Shown: positions 26,396-35,267, numbered from the stretch's first letter. The stretch: DNA of 64,000 nucleotides from Marinobacter daqiaonensis (GCF_900115285.1 NZ_FOYW01000002.1:372001-436000), one strand, 5' to 3'. Made by a program: numbers and translations. Notes: generated from the letters alone by a model not told the origin.

Positions 26396-27841
26396 GTGAT
26401 CCGCTCATTCTACTGGCACGACTACGAGACATTCGGTGCAGACCCCATCCATGACCGGCCGTCGCAGTTCGCGGGTGTGCGCACCGACGCCGATCTGAAC
26501 ATCATAGAAGACCCGCTGGTGATTTATTGCAGACCCTCCGATGATTATCTGCCGTCACCGGAGGCCTGCCTGATCACCGGCATCACGCCCCAGAAGGCGC
26601 TGGAGAATGGTTATCCCGAAGCGGAGTTCATCGACCGCATCAACGAGGCCTTCAGCCAGCCGGGCACCTGCGGTGTCGGCTATAACAGCCTGAGGTTCGA
26701 CGACGAGGTGACCCGCCACACCCTTTACCGCAACCTGCGGGACCCTTACGGCCGGGAGTGGCAGAACGGCAACTCCCGCTGGGACATCATCGACATGGTG
26801 CGGCTGACCTACGCCCTGCGCCCGGAGGGCATCAACTGGCCCCGCAAGGAAGACGGCAGCCCCAGCTTCCGGCTGGAGGAACTGACCGCCGCCAACGGCA
26901 TCAGCCATGAAGCCGCCCACGATGCCATGTCCGATGTGGAAGCCACCATCGCCCTGGCACGACTGATCAGGGAAAAGCAGCCGAAACTGTTCGAGTTTGT
27001 GCTCAGCAACAAGGACAAGCACGCCGCCCGGGCCATGCTGGACACCGTCGCCATGAAACCGGTGTTCCACGTATCTTCCAAGTACCCGGCCAGTCGCGGC
27101 TGCTGTGCCATGGTGGCGCCGGTGGCGGAGCATCCCACCAACCGGAACCAGGTCATCGTCTACGACCTCCGCGAGGATCCCACCGAGCTTATCGGCGCCA
27201 GCCCGGAGCAGATCCGCGAACGGGTCTTTACCGCCCAGGCGGACATGGAGGAGGGCGTTGCCCGCTTCCCCCTAAAGGGCGTCCAGCTCAACAAGTGCCC
27301 GGTACTGGCCCCCGGCACCATGCTCAAGACCCTGAGCCCGGAGCATCTCAAAGCGCTGGAACTGGATGGCAACACCCTCAGGCAGAACCTGGCCACCCTT
27401 CGCACCGCAAAGGATTTGCCCCGGAAAATCGCCGAAGCCTTCGGCCACGAGCGGGAAAGCGATCTCACCGACCCGGACGAACAGCTCTACAGCGGCGGCT
27501 TCATCAGCAACACCGACCGGGAAAAACTCAACTGGGTCATCAGCCAGCCCCCGGAACAACTCGGCGAGCTGGACGTAAGATTCGAGGACGACCGCCTGCA
27601 GGAGCTCCTGTTCCGCTACCGCGCCAGAAACTACCCACATACCCTCATGGACGAGGAAATGGAACGCTGGGAAGAATTTCGCCGCCAACGCCTGATGGAG
27701 CCCAAGAAAGGCTGGCTGTCACTGGAAGCGTTCGGAAAGGAATTGCAAAGACTGGCGACCGACCCGAACCTGTCGCCGGAGAAGATGCACATCCTGGAGG
27801 AGCTGCATCTGTATGGGGAGTCGCTGATTCCTTATTTTTAG
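26396..27841 (+). CDS. sbcB: exodeoxyribonuclease I
   Basis: The 481-residue enzyme is a 3'-5' single-strand DNA exonuclease acting in recombination and mismatch repair. The DEDDh active site begins with FYWHDYETFGADP near residue 5 and closes with HEAAHDAMSDVEATIALARL near residue 175 (histidine and aspartate). The exonuclease I C-terminal domain follows and length matches E. coli (475). Start is GTG at 26396 behind GGGAG. The TAG stop is formed by the first bases of a nested palindromic repeat, so the gene's 3' end and the element are physically joined. Confidence 0.93.
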   Translation: MIRSFYWHDYETFGADPIHDRPSQFAGVRTDADLNIIEDPLVIYCRPSDDYLPSPEACLITGITPQKALENGYPEAEFIDRINEAFSQPGTCGVGYNSLRFDDEVTRHTLYRNLRDPYGREWQNGNSRWDIIDMVRLTYALRPEGINWPRKEDGSPSFRLEELTAANGISHEAAHDAMSDVEATIALARLIREKQPKLFEFVLSNKDKHAARAMLDTVAMKPVFHVSSKYPASRGCCAMVAPVAEHPTNRNQVIVYDLREDPTELIGASPEQIRERVFTAQADMEEGVARFPLKGVQLNKCPVLAPGTMLKTLSPEHLKALELDGNTLRQNLATLRTAKDLPRKIAEAFGHERESDLTDPDEQLYSGGFISNTDREKLNWVISQPPEQLGELDVRFEDDRLQELLFRYRARNYPHTLMDEEMERWEEFRRQRLMEPKKGWLSLEAFGKELQRLATDPNLSPEKMHILEELHLYGESLIPYF

Positions 27842-27982
27842 CCACGGAATCCACGGAAGGACACGGAAAGAAAAGAATGAAAGATGAAAAGAAACTGGCT
27901 GCAGGTAGGCTCCAGTTCTGAGGCTACCCGCAACCCATTTTTTTGCTTTTCTTCCGTGTTTTCCGTGGATTCCGTGGCTAAA
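27838..27982. repeat. nested palindromic repeat, copy 2 (CACGGAA arms, core hairpin)
   Basis: The left arm starts TTTAGCCACGGAATCCACGG, including the sbcB stop codon, and the right arm ends TTCCGTGGATTCCGTGGC at about 27978, then TAAA. Between them a core at about 27895-27937 forms an imperfect hairpin (GGCTGCAGGTAGGCTC facing GAGGCTACCCGCAACC). It occupies most of the gap between sbcB and the antitoxin gene. Confidence 0.88.
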
Positions 27983-28069
27983 CCGGTCTTTCTCTTTTCC
28001 TCCCCTCATTTGCGGCTACAAACCCATGGTGTCACAATGAAACCATCGAACGCTCAGTCGGGAGCAAGC

Positions 28070-28282
28070 ATGTTGAATACAGTGGAAGCCGTCATTGACG
28101 AATCTGGCCGTATCCAATGGCTGGAGAAGGTGTCGATCAAGGGCAGGCGGCGTGTCCTGATTACGTTGCTTGATGATGAATCTCAGGAAGAGATCCTGCC
28201 CGCGGCGGAATCCGCCCTGGCAGGCGATTGGCTCAATGAGGATGAGGACAACGCATGGGAGCATTTGCAAAAGGAAGCGTAG
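28070..28282 (+). CDS. antitoxin-like protein of a PemK-type pair
   Basis: A 70-residue protein beginning MLNTVEAVIDESGRIQWLE, with a short beta-rich N-terminal part resembling antitoxins with a strand-rich DNA-binding or dimer domain, and an acidic C-terminal tail (LNEDEDNAW) that could bind toxin. ATG at 28070 is chosen because GGGAG precedes it; an open frame further back runs through the repeat element and is not credible. It overlaps the toxin gene by 28 bases, the usual arrangement of translation-coupled toxin-antitoxin pairs. Confidence 0.75.
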   Translation: MLNTVEAVIDESGRIQWLEKVSIKGRRRVLITLLDDESQEEILPAAESALAGDWLNEDEDNAWEHLQKEA

Positions 28283-28599
28283 TTCTTATTCGTTTCCCGT
28301 TTTCGGATCTGACTCAGCAAAAACTCCGCCCCGCCATTGTGCTGGCTGCCGCAGGGCAGGACGATTACATCCTCTGTCAGGTCACCAGCAAAGCCTACGA
28401 TCCGCTATCTATCGAACTTAAAGAAGATCAGTTCGCCTCCGGTTCCCTCCATCGCATCAGCTACGCAAGACCGGGCAAGCTCTTCACCGCTCACCAGAGT
28501 ATCCTCCTTAAAGAAATTGCCAGACTGAAGTCCGGTGATTTCCGGCATGTGCTGGAGGAAGTTATATTGCTACTCAGAGCAGATAGCTCAGCGGGGTAG
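28255..28599 (+). CDS. PemK/MazF-family mRNA interferase toxin
   Basis: The 114-residue protein shows the MazF/PemK opening GSVVLIRFPFSDLTQQKLRPAIVLA, here read in parts: VVLIRFPFSD (strand and loop) and KLRPAIVLA (the conserved R-P before the second strand). Members cleave mRNA at short sequences when freed from antitoxin. GAGGA stands upstream of the ATG. The pair sits between two nested repeats and next to the flagellar block, a common setting for an accessory toxin-antitoxin cassette. Confidence 0.85.
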   Translation: MGAFAKGSVVLIRFPFSDLTQQKLRPAIVLAAAGQDDYILCQVTSKAYDPLSIELKEDQFASGSLHRISYARPGKLFTAHQSILLKEIARLKSGDFRHVLEEVILLLRADSSAG

Positions 28600-28650
28600 C
28601 CCGAATCAGTCTGGTTCAGAGAGCGTGGCGCTAGAGCAACCAGGAGATTG

Positions 28651-28825
28651 TGACCGGACCACACGGACCCTCACGGACGAAGAGACCAAACCGAATGATC
28701 TTTTCTTTTTGTCCGCGCTTGTCCGTGTGGTCCGTGGCCAATTTTTTCTTTTCTTTCCGTGTTTTCCGTGGATTCTGTGGCAAATCCTTTCTTTTCCGCG
28801 TACTTCCGCGGATTCCGCGGCAAAA
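28651..28825. repeat. nested palindromic repeat, copy 3 (asymmetric: one left arm, three right arms)
   Basis: A left arm GACCACACGGACCCTCACGG at about 28658-28677 pairs with a right arm GTCCGTGTGGTCCGTGGCC at about 28721-28739. Two further right arms follow without left partners: CCGTGTTTTCCGTGGATTC at about 28757 and CCGCGTACTTCCGCGGATTC at about 28796. The order CACGGAC, then CACGGAA, then CGCGGAA from the centre outward is the same as in other copies. It fills the gap between the convergent toxin and TPR genes. Confidence 0.82.
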
Positions 28826-28830
28826 ACTCT

Positions 28831-30831
28831 TTATCGGCGGCGCACGAAGTAAACGGACAGCGGTTGCCCCACCAGGCTCTGCACCTGGCTCCCCAGGGCC
28901 TCGGCCCGCACCTGCCGGGCCACCGGTGCCAGGGCCAGGCTGTGGCCGTCCTGGTCGCTGGCCTTGACCAGTTTCCATTCCACTTCGTTGCTGACCAGGC
29001 CCATCAGGTCCTTCAGCTGTTTGACGTCCTGGGGCCGGAACCAGCGGTCGCGGCAGCCGCCTAGGCCGTAGAAGTCCTCTTCCTTCAACAGGTCCTGCCA
29101 CAGCGGGTCCTGGCGGTTGTTCAGGGCCATGCGCCGGAGGCGACGCAGGGAGTCCCGTGTGGGCTGGAGGTTGTGGGCCCTGATCAGCTGGCGGATCTCG
29201 GCATCGCCACGGGTCTGTTCCTCAACGGCCGTGTGCATGTGCACCACCGCCCCCCGGGTAGAGGCTTCACTCACCAGCGCCGCCAGGGAGAGGTCGGCCA
29301 TGGCGGGGGAGGGCAGGCGGCCCACTTCGATCCAGTGCACCTGGTGACCGTCGGCCACAAAGCGCCGTGCCACCGACCAGGGCCAGAACACGATGTTGGT
29401 CAGTCCCAGCTCTTCTGCACGGCGGGTAGCAGTCGCCACATTGGCCAGGGATTCGTCAACGGCGATGACTTCCACATCGTCCAGGTAATGGGCAAGCTCC
29501 AGGGCCCGTTGGCCGGACTGGGCGCCGCAGATCATCATTCTCAGGGTGCCGGCCAGGTCTGCTGTGTCCAGGCCAAGCTCCTGGGCCATGATGGCCTTCA
29601 GGCTGGTCTCGGCGTGGTAGGCCAGGTGATTCCAGCTGGGCCAGGCCTGGGGCACATCAGAGCGGGCCAGACAGAGCTCGTCCGCCTTTTCCTCGAAATT
29701 CTGTTTGGTAGCCTCGTCCAGGGCCCGGTCGTAATAGCTGGCGGCCATCACACCCTGCAGGGCCGCGGGCCATTCGGTCAGGGACCACTGGCCCAGCTGT
29801 ACCGCGAAATCCTGATGAAACAGGGCGCCGTACATGGCGCTGACCATCACTGATCCCACCAGGGCTTCCAGCGGCTCCCGCACGGCGAACTGGGCGGCGA
29901 TGCTATTGTTGATGGTGTCGATCAGGTTCTGTTCATCATCGGCCGCCACAAGTGCATAGCCGGTGCGGTCCACATAGCGGGCAACGGCCAGGGTCAGCGG
30001 CTGCAATTCGTCCCGCAGTGATACGGTGTGTGCGACTTCGGCGAGGACCGAGCGGCGCAGCAGTGTCACCAGCTCCTCGATACCGGCGTCCGGCATCAGG
30101 GTCTTTTCCAGGGCCAGGATCAGCAGCTCGTCTTCGGCCGCGGCGTCCAGGAACACTTCGGCATTGGGGTTGTCCAGGTCGTACTGCTGACGCAGGATGG
30201 CGGCGCAGAAACGGCCGATCTCCTGATGGGGGAGTTCTTCCCGGCGTAGCAGGGCAATGGCGTCCAGGGCCAGCTCATGGTTCGCCTGATGCACCTCGAT
30301 CCGCGCCGCACACTTGAGCATGCCGCTGTAGACCGACGGCCAGTCCATACCCAGCTGGATCAGCTTGCGGTAGTGCAGGTAGGCCACATCGAACTGGCCC
30401 TGCTCCCGCTTGGCATGGGCCACGCCACAGAAAGCGGCGGCGGATTGCCGGTCCAGGTCGAGGGCCTTCAGGAAGTAGGCTTCCGCCTTGGCCGGGCGCT
30501 CCGTCTTCAGGGCCCAGTAGCCCAGGTTGCAGTACTGCTGGGGCTGCTCCGGCTGATGCTTCAGGCTGCTTTCAAACAGGCTCGCCGCCCGGTCCAACTC
30601 ACCATCATCCATTTCCACACGGCCCAGCAGGCCAAGCGCTCCGGCGTGATCCGGCTGCATCGTAAGGGCCTGGTTCAGCAACTGCCGGCACCCCTGGCGC
30701 GCCTTGATCCGCTCGATGTAACGGCGCTGGGGATGGTTGGACTCGCTATAGGCCAGGTTTGCCTCAATCAACAGCCGCGCCACCTCGGCCTTGTGGGAGT
30801 CGGGAACCTGAACGTTGTACTGTGCTTGCAT
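28831..30831 (-). CDS. TPR protein with degenerate methyltransferase-like domain, flagellar locus
   Basis: The 666-residue cytoplasmic protein has tetratricopeptide repeats in residues about 30-210 (LGLLGRVEMDDGELDRAASL and the next units), a helical middle and a Rossmann-like domain near 410-520. That domain contains GAQSGQRALELAHYLDDVEVI followed by the acidic strand end VIAVDES, resembling methyltransferase motifs I and II (shown in part: GAQSGQRALELAHYL). Its start has GAGGTG upstream and a sigma-54 type promoter 85 bases further. It is next to the Maf glycosyltransferase and flagellin, so a role in flagellin modification or export is likely; activity is unproven. Its stop lies seven bases from a nested repeat. 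Confidence 0.78.
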   Translation of the reverse strand: MQAQYNVQVPDSHKAEVARLLIEANLAYSESNHPQRRYIERIKARQGCRQLLNQALTMQPDHAGALGLLGRVEMDDGELDRAASLFESSLKHQPEQPQQYCNLGYWALKTERPAKAEAYFLKALDLDRQSAAAFCGVAHAKREQGQFDVAYLHYRKLIQLGMDWPSVYSGMLKCAARIEVHQANHELALDAIALLRREELPHQEIGRFCAAILRQQYDLDNPNAEVFLDAAAEDELLILALEKTLMPDAGIEELVTLLRRSVLAEVAHTVSLRDELQPLTLAVARYVDRTGYALVAADDEQNLIDTINNSIAAQFAVREPLEALVGSVMVSAMYGALFHQDFAVQLGQWSLTEWPAALQGVMAASYYDRALDEATKQNFEEKADELCLARSDVPQAWPSWNHLAYHAETSLKAIMAQELGLDTADLAGTLRMMICGAQSGQRALELAHYLDDVEVIAVDESLANVATATRRAEELGLTNIVFWPWSVARRFVADGHQVHWIEVGRLPSPAMADLSLAALVSEASTRGAVVHMHTAVEEQTRGDAEIRQLIRAHNLQPTRDSLRRLRRMALNNRQDPLWQDLLKEEDFYGLGGCRDRWFRPQDVKQLKDLMGLVSNEVEWKLVKASDQDGHSLALAPVARQVRAEALGSQVQSLVGQPLSVYFVRRR

Positions 30832-30915
30832 GGAACACCTCATCAACCAGGCCGCGGCAAGGGCGGCAAAGGTCTGCAGTTTTTTGACGGTTTGCAGTGC
30901 GTTTGGGTGAGGTGT

Positions 30916-30931
30916 TGCGAAGGGTGTGCCA
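30916..30931 (-). promoter_or_regulatory. sigma-54 promoter for the TPR/methyltransferase-like gene
   Basis: Minus-strand TGGCACACCCTTCGCA has GG and GC separated by exactly ten bases, and the full TGGCAC -24 element. It is almost the same as the candidate upstream of the minus-strand flagellin (TGGCACGTCCTTCGCT). Confidence 0.65.
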
Positions 30932-31060
30932 AAATTGATGTTGCGATGGAAATGCGGACCGAACCATTTATCACAATGGAAAAATCATGGTTTCTACAAA
31001 GCGGTCTGCAAAAACATGGGATGCGGAGAGTCGATAGCAGTCAGCGTGGGCACGTCGCGT

Positions 31061-31098
31061 AAAAAAGGTGCCGGTAGCCTTCTCAAGCCGCCGGCACC
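31061..31098 (-). terminator. intrinsic terminator after the Maf gene
   Basis: On the minus strand GGTGCCGG (31098-31091) pairs with CCGGCACC (31074-31067), followed by six T, eight bases after the Maf stop codon. Confidence 0.85.
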
Positions 31099-31105
31099 TC
31101 GTCCC

Positions 31106-33208
31106 CTATTTCACAATGTCTTTCGCGGAAGGAATTAATTCCGGATCATTTATCGATTGACGAATCCACGGGTCGGATTCAAGTGAATATTTCTTGTTGG
31201 TGACGGACTCAAAGTGACCAGGCAGTTCCGACAGGCAATCCGCGAATGCTTTTTGCCAACGGCTCAGGTAAACCGCGATGTCATGCTCGTCCTCCATCGC
31301 TATCGCATGTGAGAATCCTGCGTATAGAAAATGACGCAGGGTTCCACGAATCATATAGTAGAAGCCTGGATCGTTTTGATTCAGTTCGCCTTCCACGTAT
31401 CTGCTGATCTCAGAAGACAGCCTGGTAATGTCCTTCTTTCCTCTTATTCGCCGGCTTTTCAGAATATTTCCGATCCTGGTCGAAAGAAGTCGAAGTTTTT
31501 CTTTCGTATTTTCCAGGCTGGCTTGCAGGTCATCAAGGGAGACGGTTTCCGCATCCGGATTGAAAATCAGGTCGAGGGCCCGCTGTTTTTCCGACGGATC
31601 ACCGTGCGACGAAGCCGATTCCCTGAATTGTTCTCTTGAGAGCCACGCAGCCCCCTCGATGTCAGCGCCGTCGGCACAGTTAAAGAATCGGGTTTTCGGA
31701 AGGGATACGTGGCTTGATACGATCAAACTTTCAACCGCCCTTTTCGCGGTAAAGTATATAGGTGTTGTGTGAACGACGCTGTCATTCACACCCTTTACGG
31801 AGAAGGTGCGACCTTTAGTGAAAGTTTTGCTTGCCCCTTCCTTCAATTCTGTTCCGATTACGTCATCTTCACTTTCCATGTAAACGGAACGCTGGGAGTG
31901 GTGCTTGTCGTGGCTTTTGAACCCGAAATCGGTGCCAAAGAGGAATATATTTCGGAGGCCGAGTTGACTGCAAATTGCGATGGCCGCATTGGTGCAGGTT
32001 GGAGCGCCTCCGGAAATGCTTTTATTGGCCGATCCGAATAAAAAGGAAATGGGATTTTCTCTCTTGAAATAGAGGCGTTGATCCCCGAAGAGCCCCCATA
32101 TCAGCGGGCAGATCTGGGAAGCTGCTATGATTTTTATGGCCTTGAGCTTGTCAGGGTCGTAGGAGCTTATTACGCGGTAGTTGAGATAATCCGATTCGAG
32201 CTCGACATGAAAGTCAGGATAAATGTCATTTTTAATAAGAGCCCTTAATCCGGTTCCAGCACTGACGATAATAACCTTATCCCGAACCGATTTTATATCC
32301 TCGATGCGGTCATCCAACGAGGGCCCGCTACCCACGATCAGGGTTGGAGTTTCAGAGACGACGCTCCCCTTTGGCGGAATGGTTCTTATGCCATGATGGA
32401 AGGCGTGGAGGGCGTTATTTAACTGGCGAACCTCGTCGTCGTAGTGGCCCCAGGTCGTCAGGGTGGCTAGCGCTTCGCGGTTTATACGCTCTGCGACGGC
32501 CGCCATGGTGGAGTCACCCCTTTCGTTGAGAAACAGGTTCATCACGGGAAACACCGGCGTAAAATGCATGAGATGTCTGACCAGATTGGGCCAAAGCGTC
32601 TCTTCCGTTTTCTCTACGCCAATCAGAAATCTGAGGGATCGTCCGCTGATCTGAAACCGGGAACATACCTTGGCCCAGTCAACGGTCAGCAGGCTCGCTG
32701 CGAAAATATCAAGGTCTGGTTCGACGATAATGGCATTTTCCACCTCAGAGGTCGTTACAAGCTCCTCGATCTGATACCCGAGGCCCACGCCCTGAAAAAC
32801 AACAAGCGGGTAAAAGTTGGGTATTGGGTAGCCCATGTAGGACGTTCTGGACAGTGGCGATTCCCGGACAATGCTATCCACCGCCATATGAGCAAATCGA
32901 GGATGGTAATAATCGCCAGGCCACGGAGGCGGAAGGGACGGTAACAGTTTTCCGGCACTGAACGTGTTCTTGAAGAGTTCGACGCCCTGGTGTGCTCTCT
33001 GCCTGCCTTTACCTTCGTACAGAGACCTGCCATCTATCTGCAGGTCGACCTCGTCTTCAACATTGCTGATGATCACTTCAGCCCTGGTGAGCTGGTAGTG
33101 CGCAAAATGGGAATAGATACTCGGATAGGCTTTCTGGAAAAAGCGGAGATTCGCTTCTCTACGTTGTACAAACTCGAGGGCTTTATTCTGAACCACAACG
33201 GTCTCCAC
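31106..33208 (-). CDS. motility-associated factor (Maf) flagellin glycosyltransferase
   Basis: A 700-residue member of the Maf family (DUF115/MptE-like), which attaches nonulosonic or other sugars to flagellin. The central domain carries LIVGSGPSLDD near residue 290, then GGAPTCTNAAIAICSQLG and FLFGTDFGF; an N-terminal sugar-protein-like region and helical C-terminal region flank it. The start is GTG at 33208 without a good ribosome-binding site. It lies between a flagellin and the TPR/methyltransferase-like gene, all on the minus strand. Codon use is clearly AT-richer than neighbours (many AAA, ATA, TTT), suggesting acquisition. No sugar-nucleotide synthesis genes are in the window. Confidence 0.88.
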   Translation of the reverse strand: METVVVQNKALEFVQRREANLRFFQKAYPSIYSHFAHYQLTRAEVIISNVEDEVDLQIDGRSLYEGKGRQRAHQGVELFKNTFSAGKLLPSLPPPWPGDYYHPRFAHMAVDSIVRESPLSRTSYMGYPIPNFYPLVVFQGVGLGYQIEELVTTSEVENAIIVEPDLDIFAASLLTVDWAKVCSRFQISGRSLRFLIGVEKTEETLWPNLVRHLMHFTPVFPVMNLFLNERGDSTMAAVAERINREALATLTTWGHYDDEVRQLNNALHAFHHGIRTIPPKGSVVSETPTLIVGSGPSLDDRIEDIKSVRDKVIIVSAGTGLRALIKNDIYPDFHVELESDYLNYRVISSYDPDKLKAIKIIAASQICPLIWGLFGDQRLYFKRENPISFLFGSANKSISGGAPTCTNAAIAICSQLGLRNIFLFGTDFGFKSHDKHHSQRSVYMESEDDVIGTELKEGASKTFTKGRTFSVKGVNDSVVHTTPIYFTAKRAVESLIVSSHVSLPKTRFFNCADGADIEGAAWLSREQFRESASSHGDPSEKQRALDLIFNPDAETVSLDDLQASLENTKEKLRLLSTRIGNILKSRRIRGKKDITRLSSEISRYVEGELNQNDPGFYYMIRGTLRHFLYAGFSHAIAMEDEHDIAVYLSRWQKAFADCLSELPGHFESVTNKKYSLESDPWIRQSINDPELIPSAKDIVK

Positions 33209-33283
33209 GATGGTGGTGTAAATCGGGCCACTCTAGCATATGGCCCTTGGGCGCAAACATCATCAGGTGACTGAAGGGCTCAG

Positions 33284-33303
33284 GGGCGCCCCGGCCGGGG
33301 CGC
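33284..33303. other. perfect GC palindrome after the minus-strand flagellin
   Basis: Twenty bases GGCGCCCCGGCCGGGGCGCC are self-complementary and lie 16 bases beyond the flagellin stop. There is no T tract, so it is either an atypical terminator or a stability hairpin of flagellin mRNA before the Maf gene. Confidence 0.5.
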
Positions 33304-33319
33304 CTCCGTTATTTTGAAC

Positions 33320-34837
33320 TTACCCTTGCAGTAACTGCAGTACCTGCTGAGGGCGTGCATTCGCCTGTGATAAGACCGACAGGCCCGCCTGTTGGAGCAC
33401 CTGAGTACGGGCAAGCTCGGCGGTTTCCGCTGCGAAGTCTGCATCGCGAATGCGGCTATTGGCCGCTGACAGGTTTTCTGAGGTCGTGCTCAGGTTGGCA
33501 ATGGTTGATTCGAACCGGTTCTGGATTGCGCCCAGTTCACTCCTGATGCTGTTGATACTGGTTAGCGCTGAGTCGACACGCTTGATTGCATCCTCCGCGC
33601 CTCCTACGGTCTTGACGTTAACGCCCTCTAGGTTGCCGGAAACGGAAATGGTTTCATCAACCAGGAATCCGGCTTTCCCCGGGGCGTTACCCCCGATTTT
33701 GATGGTGTCCAGCGCTTCAAGGCTGATCTGTCCGTATTTGGTAGCTGTTCCGACGGCGCCGACGTCTGCGGCCGCAAATCCGGCAGCTGTTGACGCGAGA
33801 TCGGTGGTCGAAGACGTCGGTACAGATGTGTCTGTAACAAGCGTCTTGGACTCAGCGGTAATGGTGACATTGCGCCCCAGGGAGTCGGTGAGAGTCAATG
33901 TAGTACCGTTGGCGGCGTCAGCCGAAAGTCCCTCGATTCCCGCATCGTTGATCGCGGCGGCAAGCTCTTCAGTGGTCAGGGTGTCTGCAGTAGAGCCGTT
34001 AGTACCAGTAGGCCCGTCAATGTTTGCCGTAATCGTTTCCGTGCTGGTGCCGATAGCCAATTTGATGGAGTAGGTGCCGGTGCCGGCATTTGAGCCTGTC
34101 GCACCTGCGACAGCTGTAAAGGCAAGGTCCTGGACATTAGTGGCGGAGACTGTCGGCAGTCCAGGGATGTTGGCCCGTTCAATGGCTTCGGCCTTGGCCT
34201 TGGCTGATGCATCTGTGCCGGTGCCCGGTACCGGATAGGCCTCGCTCTCGCCCACGGCAATGGTCAGGTCACCATCAGCCAGAGGCTGGTCGGTCACCTG
34301 GCGCGAGCCGCTGATGGCCAGCGAGCCAATCTGGTCGGCCCGGGAACCTTCAGACAGGTCAACGCTGATGGTGTCACCGGAGTTGGCGCCCACCTGGAAG
34401 GTTTTTTCTCCGAACGATCCGTCGAGGACTTTCAGGCCGTTAAAGGTGGTCTGATCGGCTATACGGGCGATTTCCTCGATTCGCTGTTGCACTTCCTGAT
34501 CCAGGGCGAGTCTGTCTGAAGCGCTGTTAGTGGCGTTAGCCGACTGAACCGCCAGATCACGGATCCGCTGGAGGTTGTCAATTACCTCTCCAAGCGCCCC
34601 TTCTGTCGTCTGTGCCAGGGAGATCCCATCGCTGGCGTTTCTCTGCGCCACGTTCAGGCCAGATATCTGGGACTGAAAACGAGTGGAAATCGCCAGACCA
34701 GCGGCATCGTCCTTGGCGGAGTTGATTCTCAGGCCCGAAGACAGCCTTTCAAACGCGACATTGGCCGCTGTCTGGGATTCATTGAGGTTCCGCTGAGCAT
34801 TCAGCGAAGCGATGTTGGTATTGATGACCTGAGGCAT
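33320..34837 (-). CDS. flagellin (copy A)
   Basis: The 505-residue filament protein has the conserved N-terminal D0/D1 helices ([34 protein letters not shown]) and C-terminal D1/D0 helices ([31 protein letters not shown]). Residues about 180-400 are the exposed Ser/Thr/Ala-rich region, a likely target of the Maf glycosyltransferase. GGGAGAA stands before the ATG. A sigma-54 candidate lies about 100 bases upstream. It is divergent from copy B; its ends are closely alike while the centre differs. Confidence 0.95.
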   Translation of the reverse strand: MPQVINTNIASLNAQRNLNESQTAANVAFERLSSGLRINSAKDDAAGLAISTRFQSQISGLNVAQRNASDGISLAQTTEGALGEVIDNLQRIRDLAVQSANATNSASDRLALDQEVQQRIEEIARIADQTTFNGLKVLDGSFGEKTFQVGANSGDTISVDLSEGSRADQIGSLAISGSRQVTDQPLADGDLTIAVGESEAYPVPGTGTDASAKAKAEAIERANIPGLPTVSATNVQDLAFTAVAGATGSNAGTGTYSIKLAIGTSTETITANIDGPTGTNGSTADTLTTEELAAAINDAGIEGLSADAANGTTLTLTDSLGRNVTITAESKTLVTDTSVPTSSTTDLASTAAGFAAADVGAVGTATKYGQISLEALDTIKIGGNAPGKAGFLVDETISVSGNLEGVNVKTVGGAEDAIKRVDSALTSINSIRSELGAIQNRFESTIANLSTTSENLSAANSRIRDADFAAETAELARTQVLQQAGLSVLSQANARPQQVLQLLQG

Positions 34838-34935
34838 AACAATTCTCCCTGCTCAGAGGTGCCGGAAGCCTGATTCCCGAATCCGGGTAATCCTGCCGGC
34901 AGTAATTCGTTAAATTGCCGTGTTACCGAGCCTCA

Positions 34936-34951
34936 AGCGAAGGACGTGCCA
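34936..34951 (-). promoter_or_regulatory. sigma-54 promoter for flagellin copy A
   Basis: The minus strand reads TGGCACGTCCTTCGCT: full TGGCACG at -24, GC exactly ten bases after GG, and only one mismatch to TTGC at -12. The distance to the flagellin start (about 100 bases) is reasonable. Confidence 0.65.
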
Positions 34952-35189
34952 GTTTTCTCTGTTTGTCAGTAGGGTCATGTTTTTTAAAAAAAAGTCTGAA
35001 TCTGAGAAGCCTTTGCGTGATAGCGGGTTGACAGAAGACTGGCGAGCGAAGGGAAGCAGATTGCCGCTTTTTCAGGCAGTCGACAGGGAAAAATAGGGTT
35101 TATTCGCATGGCTGCCATGGGGCGGAACTTCCGGACGAAACTTAAAGAGGCGCGCATGGGGTTGGTTGGCTTGTGATTTATGTGGAGTT

Positions 35190-35267
35190 CTCTTTTCAGT
35201 GCTCTTCAGTGGTTTCCGTGACAAATTCTTTTCAGTTTCGCGTACTTCCGGGGATCTCGTGGCCAAA
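35190..35267. repeat. degenerate relic of nested repeat (right arms only)
   Basis: TTCAGTGGTTTCCGTGACAA and CGCGTACTTCCGGGGATC, followed by TCGTGGCCAAA, resemble the CACGGAA and CGCGGAA right arms in the usual inner-to-outer order, with several mismatches. No left arms are visible. Confidence 0.5.

Noticed and set aside
27719..28009. Open frames through the nested repeats, on both strands, giving peptides rich in FSVDSVAK or NPRKNAEK-like segments
   Set aside because: The frames exist because the 7-9 base arm units lack stop codons; the same peptides recur in every copy regardless of neighbours, with no start signal or domain. They also create false N-terminal extensions of fxsA, the ATL gene and the antitoxin.
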